DNA of 60,529 nucleotides, taken from positions 1 through 60,529 of the forward strand of contig OMXX01000019.1 of NCBI GenBank assembly GCA_900315105.1. The letters run 5' to 3'. The notes beneath the pieces were generated by a model. The model was not told the origin of the DNA, did no database searches, and saw nothing but the letters and a program-made list of their open reading frames with translations. The DNA comes from an uncultured Prevotellaceae bacterium (lineage in GTDB: Bacteria; Bacteroidota; Bacteroidia; Bacteroidales; Bacteroidaceae). The position numbers were made by a program, and so were the translations under genes. Positions 49,273-60,529 of this stretch are shown here, piece after piece; within the stretch, counting starts at the first letter, position 1; the number at the start of each line of letters is the position of its first letter.

Positions 49273-49956
49273 TTATTGGTACTTAGGAAGCGTCCCTCCT
49301 CCATTAACATAGTCAACGAGAGTCAGGTCGAATCTCAAAGTGCTATATGCAGGTATTGCTGTGCCAATGATATTGCCGTAATTGTCTTTTTTCGCGTTAC
49401 CTATAATTCCATAGGCCAGCGGGTGTGGGATATAAACCATCCAGCGGTCACCCTTATGCATATTCATCAAAGCTGTAGAGAAACCTGGAATCACATTTGA
49501 TACGGAGAATTCTGATGGTATCATCGTCTTCAGGTTGTATTCACCTGTCCAAGAAGAATCGAACTGCAATCCGTTTGCATGGTTCGTAGTCGGAATGAAA
49601 TATCCTCTGTAATGGACATTGGCTCTGCCACTGAAGATCGGGCATTCCGTACCAGTTCCCTCTGTCACTACGTGAGCGACAATAAAGTCGGTCTTTGCCT
49701 TTGCTGCAAGAGAGTCCTTTGAGTAGACACGGATAATCTTCCAACTCTTATCACCTGACTTAATCGCTGTCTCTGCCTGTGAATAGATGTTGTTGAAATA
49801 CGCATCGTTACGCTCTTGCCAGTTCTCGAATTCGTCTTCCGTGTCATCGCTCTCGCTACATGAAGTCATAGTGAAGACTCCAACGAAAGCCATGATGAAG
49901 AAAAAATATCTGCCGGCAGCAGAAATACTGCCGGCAATAATATTCCTGATACTCAT
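49273..49956 (-). CDS. FKBP-type peptidyl-prolyl isomerase lipoprotein
   Basis: The 227-residue protein has a signal with lipobox-like VFTMTSC at about residues 27-33. The FKBP fold includes ANVHYRGYF, LQFDSSW, VIPGFSTALMNMHKGDRWMVYIPHPLAYG and YSTLRFDLTLVDY, the typical core. It is likely a periplasmic or surface folding helper. The gene begins immediately after the glyS stop codon (no gap). An inverted repeat TGCCGGCAG/CTGCCGGCA lies within codons 12-20 and may be a weak attenuator between the two genes. Confidence 0.87.
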   Translation of the reverse strand: MSIRNIIAGSISAAGRYFFFIMAFVGVFTMTSCSESDDTEDEFENWQERNDAYFNNIYSQAETAIKSGDKSWKIIRVYSKDSLAAKAKTDFIVAHVVTEGTGTECPIFSGRANVHYRGYFIPTTNHANGLQFDSSWTGEYNLKTMIPSEFSVSNVIPGFSTALMNMHKGDRWMVYIPHPLAYGIIGNAKKDNYGNIIGTAIPAYSTLRFDLTLVDYVNGGGTLPKYQ

Positions 49957-51495
49957 TTACTGAAGTTTCTTAAGAAGAGATGTGATAGATACCTGATCCT
50001 CGATGATGCCCTGAAGCTCAGAGATAGCAACGCGCTTCTGCTCCATAGAGTCACGGTAACGGAGAGTTACTGTGTTGTCCTCGAGAGTCTGGTGGTCAAC
50101 TGTTACGCAGAAAGGAGTACCGATGGCATCCTGACGACGATAACGCTTACCGATCTGATCCTTCTCCTCGTACTTACAGTTGAAGTGGAACTTCAGCTGA
50201 TCCTGAATCTCACGAGCCTTCTCTGGCAGACCGTCCTTCTTTGTGAGAGGGAAGATAGCAAGCTTAACTGGAGCGAGGGCTGCTGGGAGATGGAGCACGG
50301 TACGTGTCTCGCCGTTCTCAAGTTGCTCCTCCTCGTAAGAGTGGCACATGATAGAAAGGAACATACGGTCAACACCGATAGAGGTCTCGATAACGTATGG
50401 GGTGTATGATGTGTTCTCTTCTGGATCGAAGTACTCGATCTTCTTGCCTGAGAACTTAGCGTGCTGGCTAAGGTCGAAGTTGGTACGAGAGTGGATACCC
50501 TCAACCTCCTTGAAGCCGAATGGCATGCGGAACTCGATATCTGTAGCAGCATTTGCATAGTGAGCAAGCTTGTCGTGGTCGTGGAAACGGTAGTTCTCAG
50601 CACCGAAGCCAAGGTTCTGATGCCACTTCATACGTGTTTCCTTCCACTTTGCGAACCAGTCAAGCTCTGTACCTGGCTTGATGAAGAACTGCATCTCCAT
50701 CTGCTCGAACTCACGCATACGGAAGATGAACTGACGTGCAACGATCTCGTTACGGAAAGCCTTACCGATCTGGGCGATACCGAATGGAATCTTCATACGA
50801 CCGGTCTTCTGTACGTTGAGGTAGTTAACGAAGATACCCTGTGCTGTCTCAGGACGGAGGTATACCTTCATTGAACCCTCTGCACTTGCACCCATCTCGG
50901 TAGCAAACATAAGGTTGAACTGACGAACGTCTGTCCAGTTCTTTGTGCCAGAGATAGGACATACAATCTCCTCATCGATGATAATCTGCTTCAGGGCCTC
51001 AAGGTCTGGTCCCTGCATAGCTTCATGATAACGTGCATGAAGGTCGTCATACTTCTTCTGGTTCTCGAGGACGCGAGCGTTGGTCTGGCGGAACTGAGCC
51101 TCGTCAAAGCTGTCACCGAACTTCTTCTGAGCCTTTGCAATCTCCTTTGCGATCTTATCCTCGTACTTTGCCATCTGCTCCTCGATGAGCACGTCGGCAC
51201 GGTAGCGCTTCTTTGAGTCGCGGTTGTCGATGAGAGGGTCGTTGAAAGCATCAACGTGACCTGATGCCTTCCAGATAGTTGGGTGCATGAAAATGCTTGA
51301 GTCGATACCTACGATATTGTCGTGAAGGAGAACCATTGACTGCCACCAATACTGCTTGATGTTGTTCTTCATCTCCACACCATTCTGAGCGTAGTCGTAA
51401 ACTGCGCCAAGACCATCGTAAATCTCACTTGAAGGGAATACGAAACCATACTCCTTACAGTGACTTACGATCTTCTTAAAAACGTCTTCTGCCAT
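49957..51495 (-). CDS. glyS: Glycyl-tRNA synthetase (single-chain type)
   Basis: The 512-residue class II synthetase is of the eukaryote/archaeal-like homodimer type used by Bacteroidetes. Motif 2 is in FRNEIVARQFIFRMREFEQMEMQFF; motif 3 lies in YTPYVIETSIGVDRMFLSIM. The C-terminal anticodon-binding domain begins LHLPAALAPVKLAIFPL. It charges tRNA-Gly. It is followed directly by the FKBP lipoprotein gene. The promoter (TAATTTTG on the minus strand, 51594-51601) is about 100 bp upstream. Confidence 0.96.
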   Translation of the reverse strand: MAEDVFKKIVSHCKEYGFVFPSSEIYDGLGAVYDYAQNGVEMKNNIKQYWWQSMVLLHDNIVGIDSSIFMHPTIWKASGHVDAFNDPLIDNRDSKKRYRADVLIEEQMAKYEDKIAKEIAKAQKKFGDSFDEAQFRQTNARVLENQKKYDDLHARYHEAMQGPDLEALKQIIIDEEIVCPISGTKNWTDVRQFNLMFATEMGASAEGSMKVYLRPETAQGIFVNYLNVQKTGRMKIPFGIAQIGKAFRNEIVARQFIFRMREFEQMEMQFFIKPGTELDWFAKWKETRMKWHQNLGFGAENYRFHDHDKLAHYANAATDIEFRMPFGFKEVEGIHSRTNFDLSQHAKFSGKKIEYFDPEENTSYTPYVIETSIGVDRMFLSIMCHSYEEEQLENGETRTVLHLPAALAPVKLAIFPLTKKDGLPEKAREIQDQLKFHFNCKYEEKDQIGKRYRRQDAIGTPFCVTVDHQTLEDNTVTLRYRDSMEQKRVAISELQGIIEDQVSITSLLKKLQ

Positions 51496-51593
51496 TTTTT
51501 TGTTTGATTATATTTTGTCGTTTATATTTTTGCTGAGGTCTAAAGTCCAAAGTTATTGTCCCTTGGACCTTTGCTTCCGTATTTTTTAGAGTG

Positions 51594-51601
51594 CAAAATT
51601 A
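51594..51601 (-). promoter_or_regulatory. -7 element of the glyS gene
   Basis: The minus strand reads TAATTTTG. Between it and the start a small hairpin (GGTCTAAAGTCCAA with TTGGACC, 51538-51569) lies in the leader. Confidence 0.5.
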
Positions 51602-51692
51602 CACTTTTTTTTTGAATTATCCAACACGGAAATGTATTTTTCCGATGTTTTCGTTTTTTTTAGCATAAAAAAAGGAAACAATAGTTATAAAT

Positions 51693-51724
51693 TTTGGCTA
51701 AATCATGGGATTTTATTATCTTTG
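51693..51724 (+). promoter_or_regulatory. Promoter of the GH105 operon
   Basis: TTTG (51693-51696) and TATCTTTG (51717-51724) are exactly 20 bp apart, the strongest match on the plus strand. The leader to ATG 51785 is about 55 nt. Confidence 0.75.
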
Positions 51725-51784
51725 CAAAGATTATTTTTGGATTTAGCCCAATTGAAACTATTCAGAAACTGACCTATAAAAGTT

Positions 51785-52951
51785 ATGAGAAAAACCATAT
51801 TGATGATAGCCGTAATGCTTCTGGCATGGGGTAGTGTGTCTGCCAGGAACTGGAAGCCGGAAGAGGTGAAGGCTATAATTGCAAATGTCAATAATAGTTG
51901 GCAGAAACATCATCCTGCAAATCGCGACCGTGCTTTCTGGGATCCTGCTGTCTATCATACGGGCAATATGGAGGCATATTTTCTCTTCAATGAGAGTGCA
52001 GACGAGAAGGAACGCGAGACAGCCGACAGGTGGCGCAAATACTCCCAACAATGGGGTGAGCGAAACTTCTTCCAAGGGGCTTCGGAGATTGACCCTGCCA
52101 AGTGGAGATACAAGAACTATGGCGAAGGTCCTCAGTATGTACTCTTTGGCGACTGGCAGATATGCTTTCAGACATATATCGACCTCTATAACGATGCCCT
52201 TACTAAGAAAAGCTACAACCCGAGGTATATCCAACGCCCTAAGGAAGTTATGAGCTATGAGAAACGTAGCAAGGCAAACGACTATTGGTGGTGGGCTGAT
52301 GCTCTCTATATGGTGATGCCAGTCATGACGAAGATGTATCTCCTTACCGGCGATGAAGGCTATCTCGATAAGATGTACGAGAACTGGAAATACTGCAATT
52401 CTATCATGTACGACAAGGAGACTGGTCTCTATTTCCGTGATGGAAAATATGTATATCCTAAACATAAGACTCAAAGCGGGAAAAAGGACTTCTGGGCTCG
52501 TGGCGACGGATGGGTAATAGCTGCTTTTGCCAAGGTTCTCAAGGATCTCCCAAAGAATTACAGCCATCGTCAAGAAATAATAGAATATTACCGAAAGCTT
52601 GCTGCGGCCCTTGTCGCTTGCCAGCAGGAGAAAGGTTATTGGACACGCTCTCTCCTTGATCCTGAACAGGCACCGGGACGTGAGACCTCAGGAACAGCCC
52701 TCAACTGTTATGGTCTTCTCTGGGGTATCAATAACGGTATTCTTCCAAAAACATATATCCCTGCAGCAGAGAAGGCTTGGGAATATCTCGCAACCATAGC
52801 CCTTCAGCCTAATAATACCATTGGCTATGTTCAGCCTATCGGTGAAAAGGCAATACCCGGACAGGTGGTTGATCAGGAATCCGTAACCAACTTCGGTACT
52901 GGCGCTTTCCTCCTTGCCGCATGTGAATACTATCGTTTTTTGTCAAAGTAG
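51785..52951 (+). CDS. GH105 unsaturated rhamnogalacturonyl hydrolase
   Basis: The 388-residue exported enzyme (signal 1-20) has the GH105/YteR-type alpha/alpha barrel with DYWWWADALYMVMPVM, where the family places a catalytic aspartate, and DFWARGDGWVIAAFAKVL. It removes unsaturated galacturonic acid from the ends of pectin (rhamnogalacturonan) fragments produced by lyases, in the periplasm. It heads a four-gene cluster: GH2, a phosphoesterase and a DUF2264 protein follow at 36, 2 and 12 bp. No lyase is in the window. Confidence 0.9.
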   Translation: MRKTILMIAVMLLAWGSVSARNWKPEEVKAIIANVNNSWQKHHPANRDRAFWDPAVYHTGNMEAYFLFNESADEKERETADRWRKYSQQWGERNFFQGASEIDPAKWRYKNYGEGPQYVLFGDWQICFQTYIDLYNDALTKKSYNPRYIQRPKEVMSYEKRSKANDYWWWADALYMVMPVMTKMYLLTGDEGYLDKMYENWKYCNSIMYDKETGLYFRDGKYVYPKHKTQSGKKDFWARGDGWVIAAFAKVLKDLPKNYSHRQEIIEYYRKLAAALVACQQEKGYWTRSLLDPEQAPGRETSGTALNCYGLLWGINNGILPKTYIPAAEKAWEYLATIALQPNNTIGYVQPIGEKAIPGQVVDQESVTNFGTGAFLLAACEYYRFLSK

Positions 52952-52987
52952 TATCCCCTTCAGAATAAATTAAAAAAAACACCATAA

Positions 52988-56221
<3,234 letters not shown>

Positions 56222-56223
56222 CT

Positions 56224-57321
56224 GTGAGAAAAATCTATATGGTTATAATATCATTCCTTTTAATCAGTGTGGGGGTAGCGCTACTCCCACACTTGGTTTA
56301 TCTCGTGGCAAAGGCAATATCCCTTATTACCCATCATCCCATAGCCTATAAGCCGTTTGGCTATACCGCCCTCGGCATGATAGGCGTGTGGCTGATTCTC
56401 TTCGTATGGGGCTATTTCTTTGGCAGATACTTCCATGAAGTCAAGTCTGTCACAATCGCCTGCAAGGGGCTTCCTAAGGCCTATGACGGCTTCCGTATCG
56501 TTCAGATATCTGATCTCCACCTCGACGGATGGAAAGGCCATGAGGACGAGCTTCTCGGTATCGTCAATGAGATAAATGCCCTTAAGCCCGATGCCATTGT
56601 CTTCACGGGCGATCTCGTCTCTCTCGATGAAAGCGAACTAAAGCCTTTCATCCCTATCCTCAGTCAGCTGAAATCTCCTAATGGTGTTGTGAGCATCATG
56701 GGCAACCATGACTATCTGCCTTACAACCGCTCCCTTTCCGACAAGGATCGTGCCTATAAGATCTCCGACCTCCAGCGTATGCAGAGAGAAGAACTTGGCT
56801 GGAAACTTCTCCTCAACGACAACTGCCCTGTCTTCCCAAGGGGCTACAATAAGCCTAATCCCGCTTTGGGAACTATCAACACCAATCCGCATAGTGATCT
56901 TCCCGTTCCTGAATCGGCTCCCTTCCTCGGGAGGGTGGGGGAAGGGACCTCATTTGTCTCCTTCATCGGCTGCGAGAACCAGTCCATGGGCATTCACCAC
57001 ATCATCACCCGTGGCGACCTGAAGAAGGCCTCTGAGGGCACGGAAGGCCATTATCCCATCATCCTCACCCACGACCCTACCCATTGGCGTGGAGAGATCG
57101 TCAAAGGGCGCCCTTCACTCACCCTCTCCGGTCACACCCATGCCGGACAGTTCCGTGTCCTAGGCTGGTCTGTTGCCCGTTTCCTCTATGATGAATACGA
57201 CGGCCTCTATACCGACGGTGACCATAACCTCTACGTGAACATCGGTCTTGGCGGCACCATGCCAATGCGTATCGGTGCCACTCCTGAAATCACCCTCATA
57301 ACCCTAACCTCTAAGCCCTAA
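56224..57321 (+). CDS. Membrane-bound metallophosphoesterase (YkuE/LpxG-like)
   Basis: The 365-residue protein has two N-terminal membrane segments (about 5-30 and 47-68). The calcineurin-like metal site follows: Asp97 and His99 (QISDLHLDGW), Gly-Asp 129-130 (FTGDLVS), GNHD 160-163, LTHDP around 281 and GHTH 303-306. Relatives act on lipid-A precursors or cell-wall phosphate esters, so the place in a pectin operon is odd. Residues 205-243 are an extra loop coded by repeat-like DNA (AAGCCTAATCCCG and CTCCCTTCCTCGGGAGGG). GTG 56224 is taken as start; ATG 56239 is an alternative. Confidence 0.82.
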   Translation: MRKIYMVIISFLLISVGVALLPHLVYLVAKAISLITHHPIAYKPFGYTALGMIGVWLILFVWGYFFGRYFHEVKSVTIACKGLPKAYDGFRIVQISDLHLDGWKGHEDELLGIVNEINALKPDAIVFTGDLVSLDESELKPFIPILSQLKSPNGVVSIMGNHDYLPYNRSLSDKDRAYKISDLQRMQREELGWKLLLNDNCPVFPRGYNKPNPALGTINTNPHSDLPVPESAPFLGRVGEGTSFVSFIGCENQSMGIHHIITRGDLKKASEGTEGHYPIILTHDPTHWRGEIVKGRPSLTLSGHTHAGQFRVLGWSVARFLYDEYDGLYTDGDHNLYVNIGLGGTMPMRIGATPEITLITLTSKP

Positions 57322-57333
57322 CCTCTAAAAAAT

Positions 57334-58671
57334 ATGAAAAGACTTCTATTATTCGTGGCACTCGTGCCAATGCTTTCCTTTGCAAAGAAACCACAACCTC
57401 AGAAAACCGATCGCGAGGTATGGGTGGATATCATGTACCAGATGGCGGAACCCGTAATGAAAAACATGGCTGAAGGTAAGCTTCAGCAGGTTATGGATAC
57501 CGCACATGGCAATAAGAACCTTGAACTCTCACCCACATGGGATAACCGCGACAAGAAAGTTGCCTATATGGAGGCTTTCGGCCGCCTCCTTGCCGGACTC
57601 GCCCCTTGGCTCAATCTTCCTGATGACGACACTCCTGAGTCTGCCAAGCGTAAGCAGCTTCGTGAATGGACTCGCAAGGCTATCATCAATGCCGTTGATC
57701 CTAACTCCCCTGACCGTCTCGGATGGGAGAATGGCGGTCAGACTCTCGTTGATGGCGCATACGTTGTGGAAGGCCTTTTCCGTGGCTACGACTCCCTCTG
57801 GGTGCCTCTGCCAAAAGCTACAAAGGACCTCTATATAAAGGAGATAAAAGGCCTTCGCCGCTATGACCCTCCATACACCAACTGGCTGCTCTTCGTGGGT
57901 ATGGAAGAGTGTTTCCTCAAGCTCGTAGGAGCCGACTATGACCCATACCGCATCAAGCTATCTCTCTCAAAGGTAGAGGAATGGTATATCGGTGACGGTC
58001 TCTATAGCGATGGTCCTTCCTTCGCCTTCGATTACTATAACTCATATGTCATCCAGCCAATGTATTGCGAGTGCCTGGAGATGTTAGAGAAGAGTGGGGG
58101 AAGCGGTGGCTATCTCATCTTCGATAAGAACGGCAAGCGCCGTGGCTCAAAGAACCGTCTTAACGAGGCTCGTAAGCGTATGCAGAAATGGAGTGTCATC
58201 CTTGAGCGTTTCATCTCTCCTGAGGGCACATTCCCGGTTGTAGGACGTAGCATCCCTTACCGTATGGCTACTCTCCAGCCATTGGCTATGCTTGCATGGC
58301 AGAAACGTCTTCCAAAGGAACTCTCCGAAGGACAGGTACGCTCAGCCATCACAGCCGTTGCAAACCGTATGTTCTACGGTCAGCTTGAGAATCCTGCAAA
58401 GGATGCATCCCCTCTCTCAAGGAACTATAACTCTGGTGGATTCCTCACCATCGGTTTCGTTGGCTCTCATCCAAACGTAGCCGACTGGTACACCAACAAC
58501 GGCTCTCTCTACATGACCTCTCTCGCCTTCATGGCTCTCGGACTTCCACCAACCGATTCTTTCTGGACCGCCCCATACGAGAAATGGACCTCTAAGAAAG
58601 CATGGGAAGGTGACGATTTCCCGAAGGATCACAAATGGGATATCAACCGCGAAATTCTGTATTGGGAATAA
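57334..58671 (+). CDS. Exported DUF2264 (GH154-like) protein
   Basis: The 445-residue protein has a signal peptide (1-17) and an alpha-helical toroid with WENGGQTLVDGAYVVEGLF and EEWYIGDGLYSDGPSFAFDYYNSYVIQPMY, the DUF2264 signature. Members of this family act as exo-glycosidases on pectin, and GH154 enzymes include beta-glucuronidases. Together with GH105 and GH2 this suggests trimming of rhamnogalacturonan side chains. The C-terminal region (NYNSGGFLTIGFVGSHPN) is conserved. It starts 12 bp after the phosphoesterase stop and ends the operon. Confidence 0.82.
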   Translation: MKRLLLFVALVPMLSFAKKPQPQKTDREVWVDIMYQMAEPVMKNMAEGKLQQVMDTAHGNKNLELSPTWDNRDKKVAYMEAFGRLLAGLAPWLNLPDDDTPESAKRKQLREWTRKAIINAVDPNSPDRLGWENGGQTLVDGAYVVEGLFRGYDSLWVPLPKATKDLYIKEIKGLRRYDPPYTNWLLFVGMEECFLKLVGADYDPYRIKLSLSKVEEWYIGDGLYSDGPSFAFDYYNSYVIQPMYCECLEMLEKSGGSGGYLIFDKNGKRRGSKNRLNEARKRMQKWSVILERFISPEGTFPVVGRSIPYRMATLQPLAMLAWQKRLPKELSEGQVRSAITAVANRMFYGQLENPAKDASPLSRNYNSGGFLTIGFVGSHPNVADWYTNNGSLYMTSLAFMALGLPPTDSFWTAPYEKWTSKKAWEGDDFPKDHKWDINREILYWE

Positions 58672-58727
58672 TAATGGTATAGTTAATTCTCAATTATCAA
58701 TTATCAATTCTCAATTAGCTTTAGCTT

Positions 58728-59813
58728 TTGCTCTACCGTCCCCATAATCCCGGCCATGATTATTACGACAAAGGCATATACCTCATCACCCTTGTGGTGG
58801 GGAATCGTGATTGTCTGCTTGGTGAGCTGAACATGGATGAGAGGCATCCATCTGTATGCCTCACATCCCTTGGCTCTGCCGTAATGGATGAATGGCGTAA
58901 GACAGTCGCCATTCAAGCTTCCAAAGGCCGTAAAATCACCCTCCATGCCGCCGTCTGTATGCCCGATCACTTCCACGGCGTGATAGAGGTGGGGGAGAGG
59001 ATGGATGTAAGTATTGGCAATATCATCCTTTTCTTCAAAGGTGCCTGCACCAGTCGTTGGCGTGATCTCACCGGCTTTGTGCAACAGCCGGGCACGGCTG
59101 CGTTCATCCGTCATGCCTCTGCTGCCCAGCGTTCTGCCTATTATGCCTCCCGCCCTCGCATCGAGCGCCCCCTCTTCGATGACAACTACGACGACACCAT
59201 CTGCCTCACCAACCCCGACGGCACCTACGACCGCCGCCACCTCTCCGCCATGATTGGCTACGTGAACGATAATCCGCGCCGTGCCGTCATCCTCCGTCTC
59301 AATCCCACCTTCATGCAGCGTTGCCTTCATATCGTCATCGGAGGGCGCAACTATGCCGCCTTCGGCAATCTCTTCCTCCTGCGTTGGGCAAGGAAGGTGC
59401 AGGTGTTCTGTCATCGCAAAGCCCCTGACGGTCGCACCCCCTACGAGCAGACAGAAGCCTATCGCCGTGAATGTGCAGAGTGGAAAGCACAGGTGATGCA
59501 AGGTGCCACAGTCATTGTCACCCCAGGCATATCAAAGGGAGAGCGCATCATCAAGAATCGCTGCATAGAGAGCGGCTATCCGTTAATCCATATCCAAAAA
59601 GAACCCATCTCCCGCTATTGGAAGCCCGAAGCCTCCCGTTTCCATGCCTGCGAGAACGGCACACTCCTCATCCTCGCCCCGTGGTCTCCAGAAACCATCG
59701 GCGATATAAACGGAGTACCCAAGGAAACCGACTACAGCATATTCCATAACCTCAACAAAATAGCAGCAGAAATCTGCACCTTCAACGGCACCGCTGTTGT
59801 GAAGCGCAAATAG
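58728..59813 (+). CDS. RAYT/TnpA-REP transposase with C-terminal SLOG-like domain
   Basis: This 361-codon frame has the HUH nuclease motif at His81 and His83 (MPDHFHGVIEV) and a catalytic Tyr178 (YVNDNPRRAV), the IS200-like single-strand transposase pattern of REP-associated tyrosine transposases. A C-terminal part of about 110 residues (QGATVIVTPGISKGERIIK, LLILAPW) resembles a Rossmann/SLOG (DprA-like) fold. The start is unclear: a stop codon precedes TTG 58728, and no ATG or GTG lies before residue 36, so the N-terminus may be truncated. A hairpin follows. Such enzymes mobilise palindromic REP sequences. Confidence 0.82.
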   Translation: MLYRPHNPGHDYYDKGIYLITLVVGNRDCLLGELNMDERHPSVCLTSLGSAVMDEWRKTVAIQASKGRKITLHAAVCMPDHFHGVIEVGERMDVSIGNIILFFKGACTSRWRDLTGFVQQPGTAAFIRHASAAQRSAYYASRPRIERPLFDDNYDDTICLTNPDGTYDRRHLSAMIGYVNDNPRRAVILRLNPTFMQRCLHIVIGGRNYAAFGNLFLLRWARKVQVFCHRKAPDGRTPYEQTEAYRRECAEWKAQVMQGATVIVTPGISKGERIIKNRCIESGYPLIHIQKEPISRYWKPEASRFHACENGTLLILAPWSPETIGDINGVPKETDYSIFHNLNKIAAEICTFNGTAVVKRK

Positions 59814-59818
59814 AAAAA

Positions 59819-59836
59819 GCCGCCGAACTCGGCGGC
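59819..59836. terminator. GCCGCC hairpin after the RAYT gene
   Basis: GCCGCC and GGCGGC form a 6-bp stem with loop GAACTC, preceded by AAAAA and followed by TTCTCTTATTCTT. It is also the sort of palindrome a RAYT could recognise. Confidence 0.7.
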
Positions 59837-59916
59837 TTCTCTTATTCTTGCCAATAATCTCATTCACGGTGTAATGAAATCGATAATGTAAGGCATCTTT
59901 TTGTCGCGGAAAAACG

Positions 59917-60222
59917 TTAGGAATTGATGAGTTTGAAAATGTAAATTAAAGCTGGGCATATTACAAGGCCTGCCACAAGACTGATGATTGTCCACAACAC
60001 CTTATTGTCCTCGTCCCGTTTTCCCGCTATTTCTGCAATAACATATACCAACCCTGAAATAAACAGGTAAAACGCTAATAGCATTAAAGGCGTAAAAAAT
60101 GGGATAAACAAAGCGAATGGTGAAATACATTCACCCTTAGCCGTAGGCAAATCTTGTCCTTCCTCTTCTGCGAAGACGGACACAGAGCATAGCAGGAAGA
60201 ATATAGGTAATAGTTTCTTCAT
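59917..60222 (-). CDS. Small membrane protein
   Basis: The 101-residue protein has a signal peptide (MKKLLPIFFLLCSVSVFAE) and two membrane segments (about 36-60, ALFIPFFTPLMLLAFYLFISGLV; and 78-97, TIISLVAGLVICPALIYIF). Between them is a charged loop (GKRDEDNK). No family is recognisable. It has its own promoter (TACTTTTG, minus strand, 60248-60255). It is convergent with the RAYT gene. Confidence 0.6.
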   Translation of the reverse strand: MKKLLPIFFLLCSVSVFAEEEGQDLPTAKGECISPFALFIPFFTPLMLLAFYLFISGLVYVIAEIAGKRDEDNKVLWTIISLVAGLVICPALIYIFKLINS

Positions 60223-60247
60223 ATCGCTTTTAGAATGATATTTTCTG

Positions 60248-60255
60248 CAAAAGTA
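60248..60255 (-). promoter_or_regulatory. -7 element of the small membrane protein gene
   Basis: The minus strand reads TACTTTTG, about 26 bp before the start codon. Confidence 0.5.
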
Positions 60256-60350
60256 ATGAATCTACGGCAAACAACCAAATTTTATTTTTCTTTTCAGCGT
60301 TTTTTCATGTTAATCTTTTTATACATTAGTCATTTTTCAAGCCTCTGAAG

Positions 60351-60437
60351 ATGGATGCCGACTTTAGCGTTGACAGCTTTGCTATCGAGGTGTGCGAAGA
60401 GTTGCGTGATGGTTTAAAAGACCTTGTAGAGAAGTAG
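60351..60437 (+). pseudogene. Possible remnant ORF of 28 codons
   Basis: ATG 60351 to TAG 60437 encodes MDADFSVDSFAIEVCEELRD and a short helical tail. Its codon use looks coding, but no promoter, partner or family is visible. It may be the end of a lost gene. The rest of 60256-60529 is A/T-rich with no other feature. Confidence 0.2.
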
Positions 60438-60529
60438 TCTTTCTTGGCCGAGCGTGAGCGTGACAGTAGAACAGTAGAACAGATGTGTTTTTCAATACAT
60501 TTATCTCTATTTTCTATATATTATATATT

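Noticed and set aside
58704..59501. Minus-strand ORF of 265 codons opposite the RAYT gene
   Set aside because: The plus strand has the HUH and tyrosine motifs; the minus frame is a composition shadow with Gly/Val/Glu runs.

Overview
The window looks like a chromosomal segment of a gut-type Bacteroidales, most likely a Prevotellaceae (Prevotella/Segatella) relative. Support: promoters of the Bacteroidetes type (TTTG, about 20 bp, TAnnTTTG) before many genes; secreted proteins sharing the short C-terminal tail typical of Prevotella exoproteins; a single-chain glycyl-tRNA synthetase; the carboxynorspermidine branch of spermidine synthesis; and plant-polysaccharide enzymes. I see no rRNA, CRISPR array or prophage, and only one tRNA, Leu(UAG).

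Layout. 1-3.8 kb is accessory: a YafQ-type toxin-antitoxin pair, large palindromic intergenic arrays, two exported hypotheticals, a rod-like RNA candidate, and a YefM antitoxin whose YoeB toxin is broken, bracketed by 64-bp perfect repeats. 3.9-9.5 kb has an M6 protease, a short sigma-70 paralogue and an HPr-kinase-like/S26-like/PqqD trio. 9.7-14 kb is housekeeping (aspS, ffh, folD), separated by long inverted repeats. 14.3-26.1 kb holds secreted hypotheticals, a TPR-AraC membrane regulator, a very large CotH/lamin-tail surface protein, two menaquinone genes and a GH3 glucosidase. 26.1-28.2 kb is a 2.1-kb gene-free patch packed with repeats; it ends in a promoter-RNA-terminator unit in front of an EcoRI-family adenine methylase and a DUF262-HNH nuclease. 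30.6-51.5 kb has a GH10 xylanase, purU, a giant TlpA-like protein, a C1B peptidase, recA, carboxynorspermidine synthase, tRNA-Leu, an S41 lipoprotein, topoisomerase IV A, pnuC, an FKBP lipoprotein and glyS. 51.7-58.7 kb is a GH105-GH2-phosphoesterase-DUF2264 operon, probably for pectin side chains. A RAYT-type transposase follows.

The most striking feature is the intergenic DNA. Family 1 is long inverted repeats with AGCCTAACC/GGTTAGGCT ends that fill whole intergenic gaps, abut start and stop codons, and have rewritten protein ends (AspRS, sigma factor, probably the C1B peptidase signal peptide, and a loop in a phosphoesterase). Family 2 is arrays of degenerate units with a strict 11-bp period, usually as two complementary arms, at seven or more loci. 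A REP-associated tyrosine transposase (RAYT) in the same window is a candidate mobiliser of the palindromic elements; that link is inference.

The best candidate for an undescribed system is 27.8-30.5 kb: a structured RNA with two mutually exclusive pairings and a terminator, placed as leader of a methylase/DUF262-HNH pair. All calls come from reading the sequence; no database search or folding program was run.
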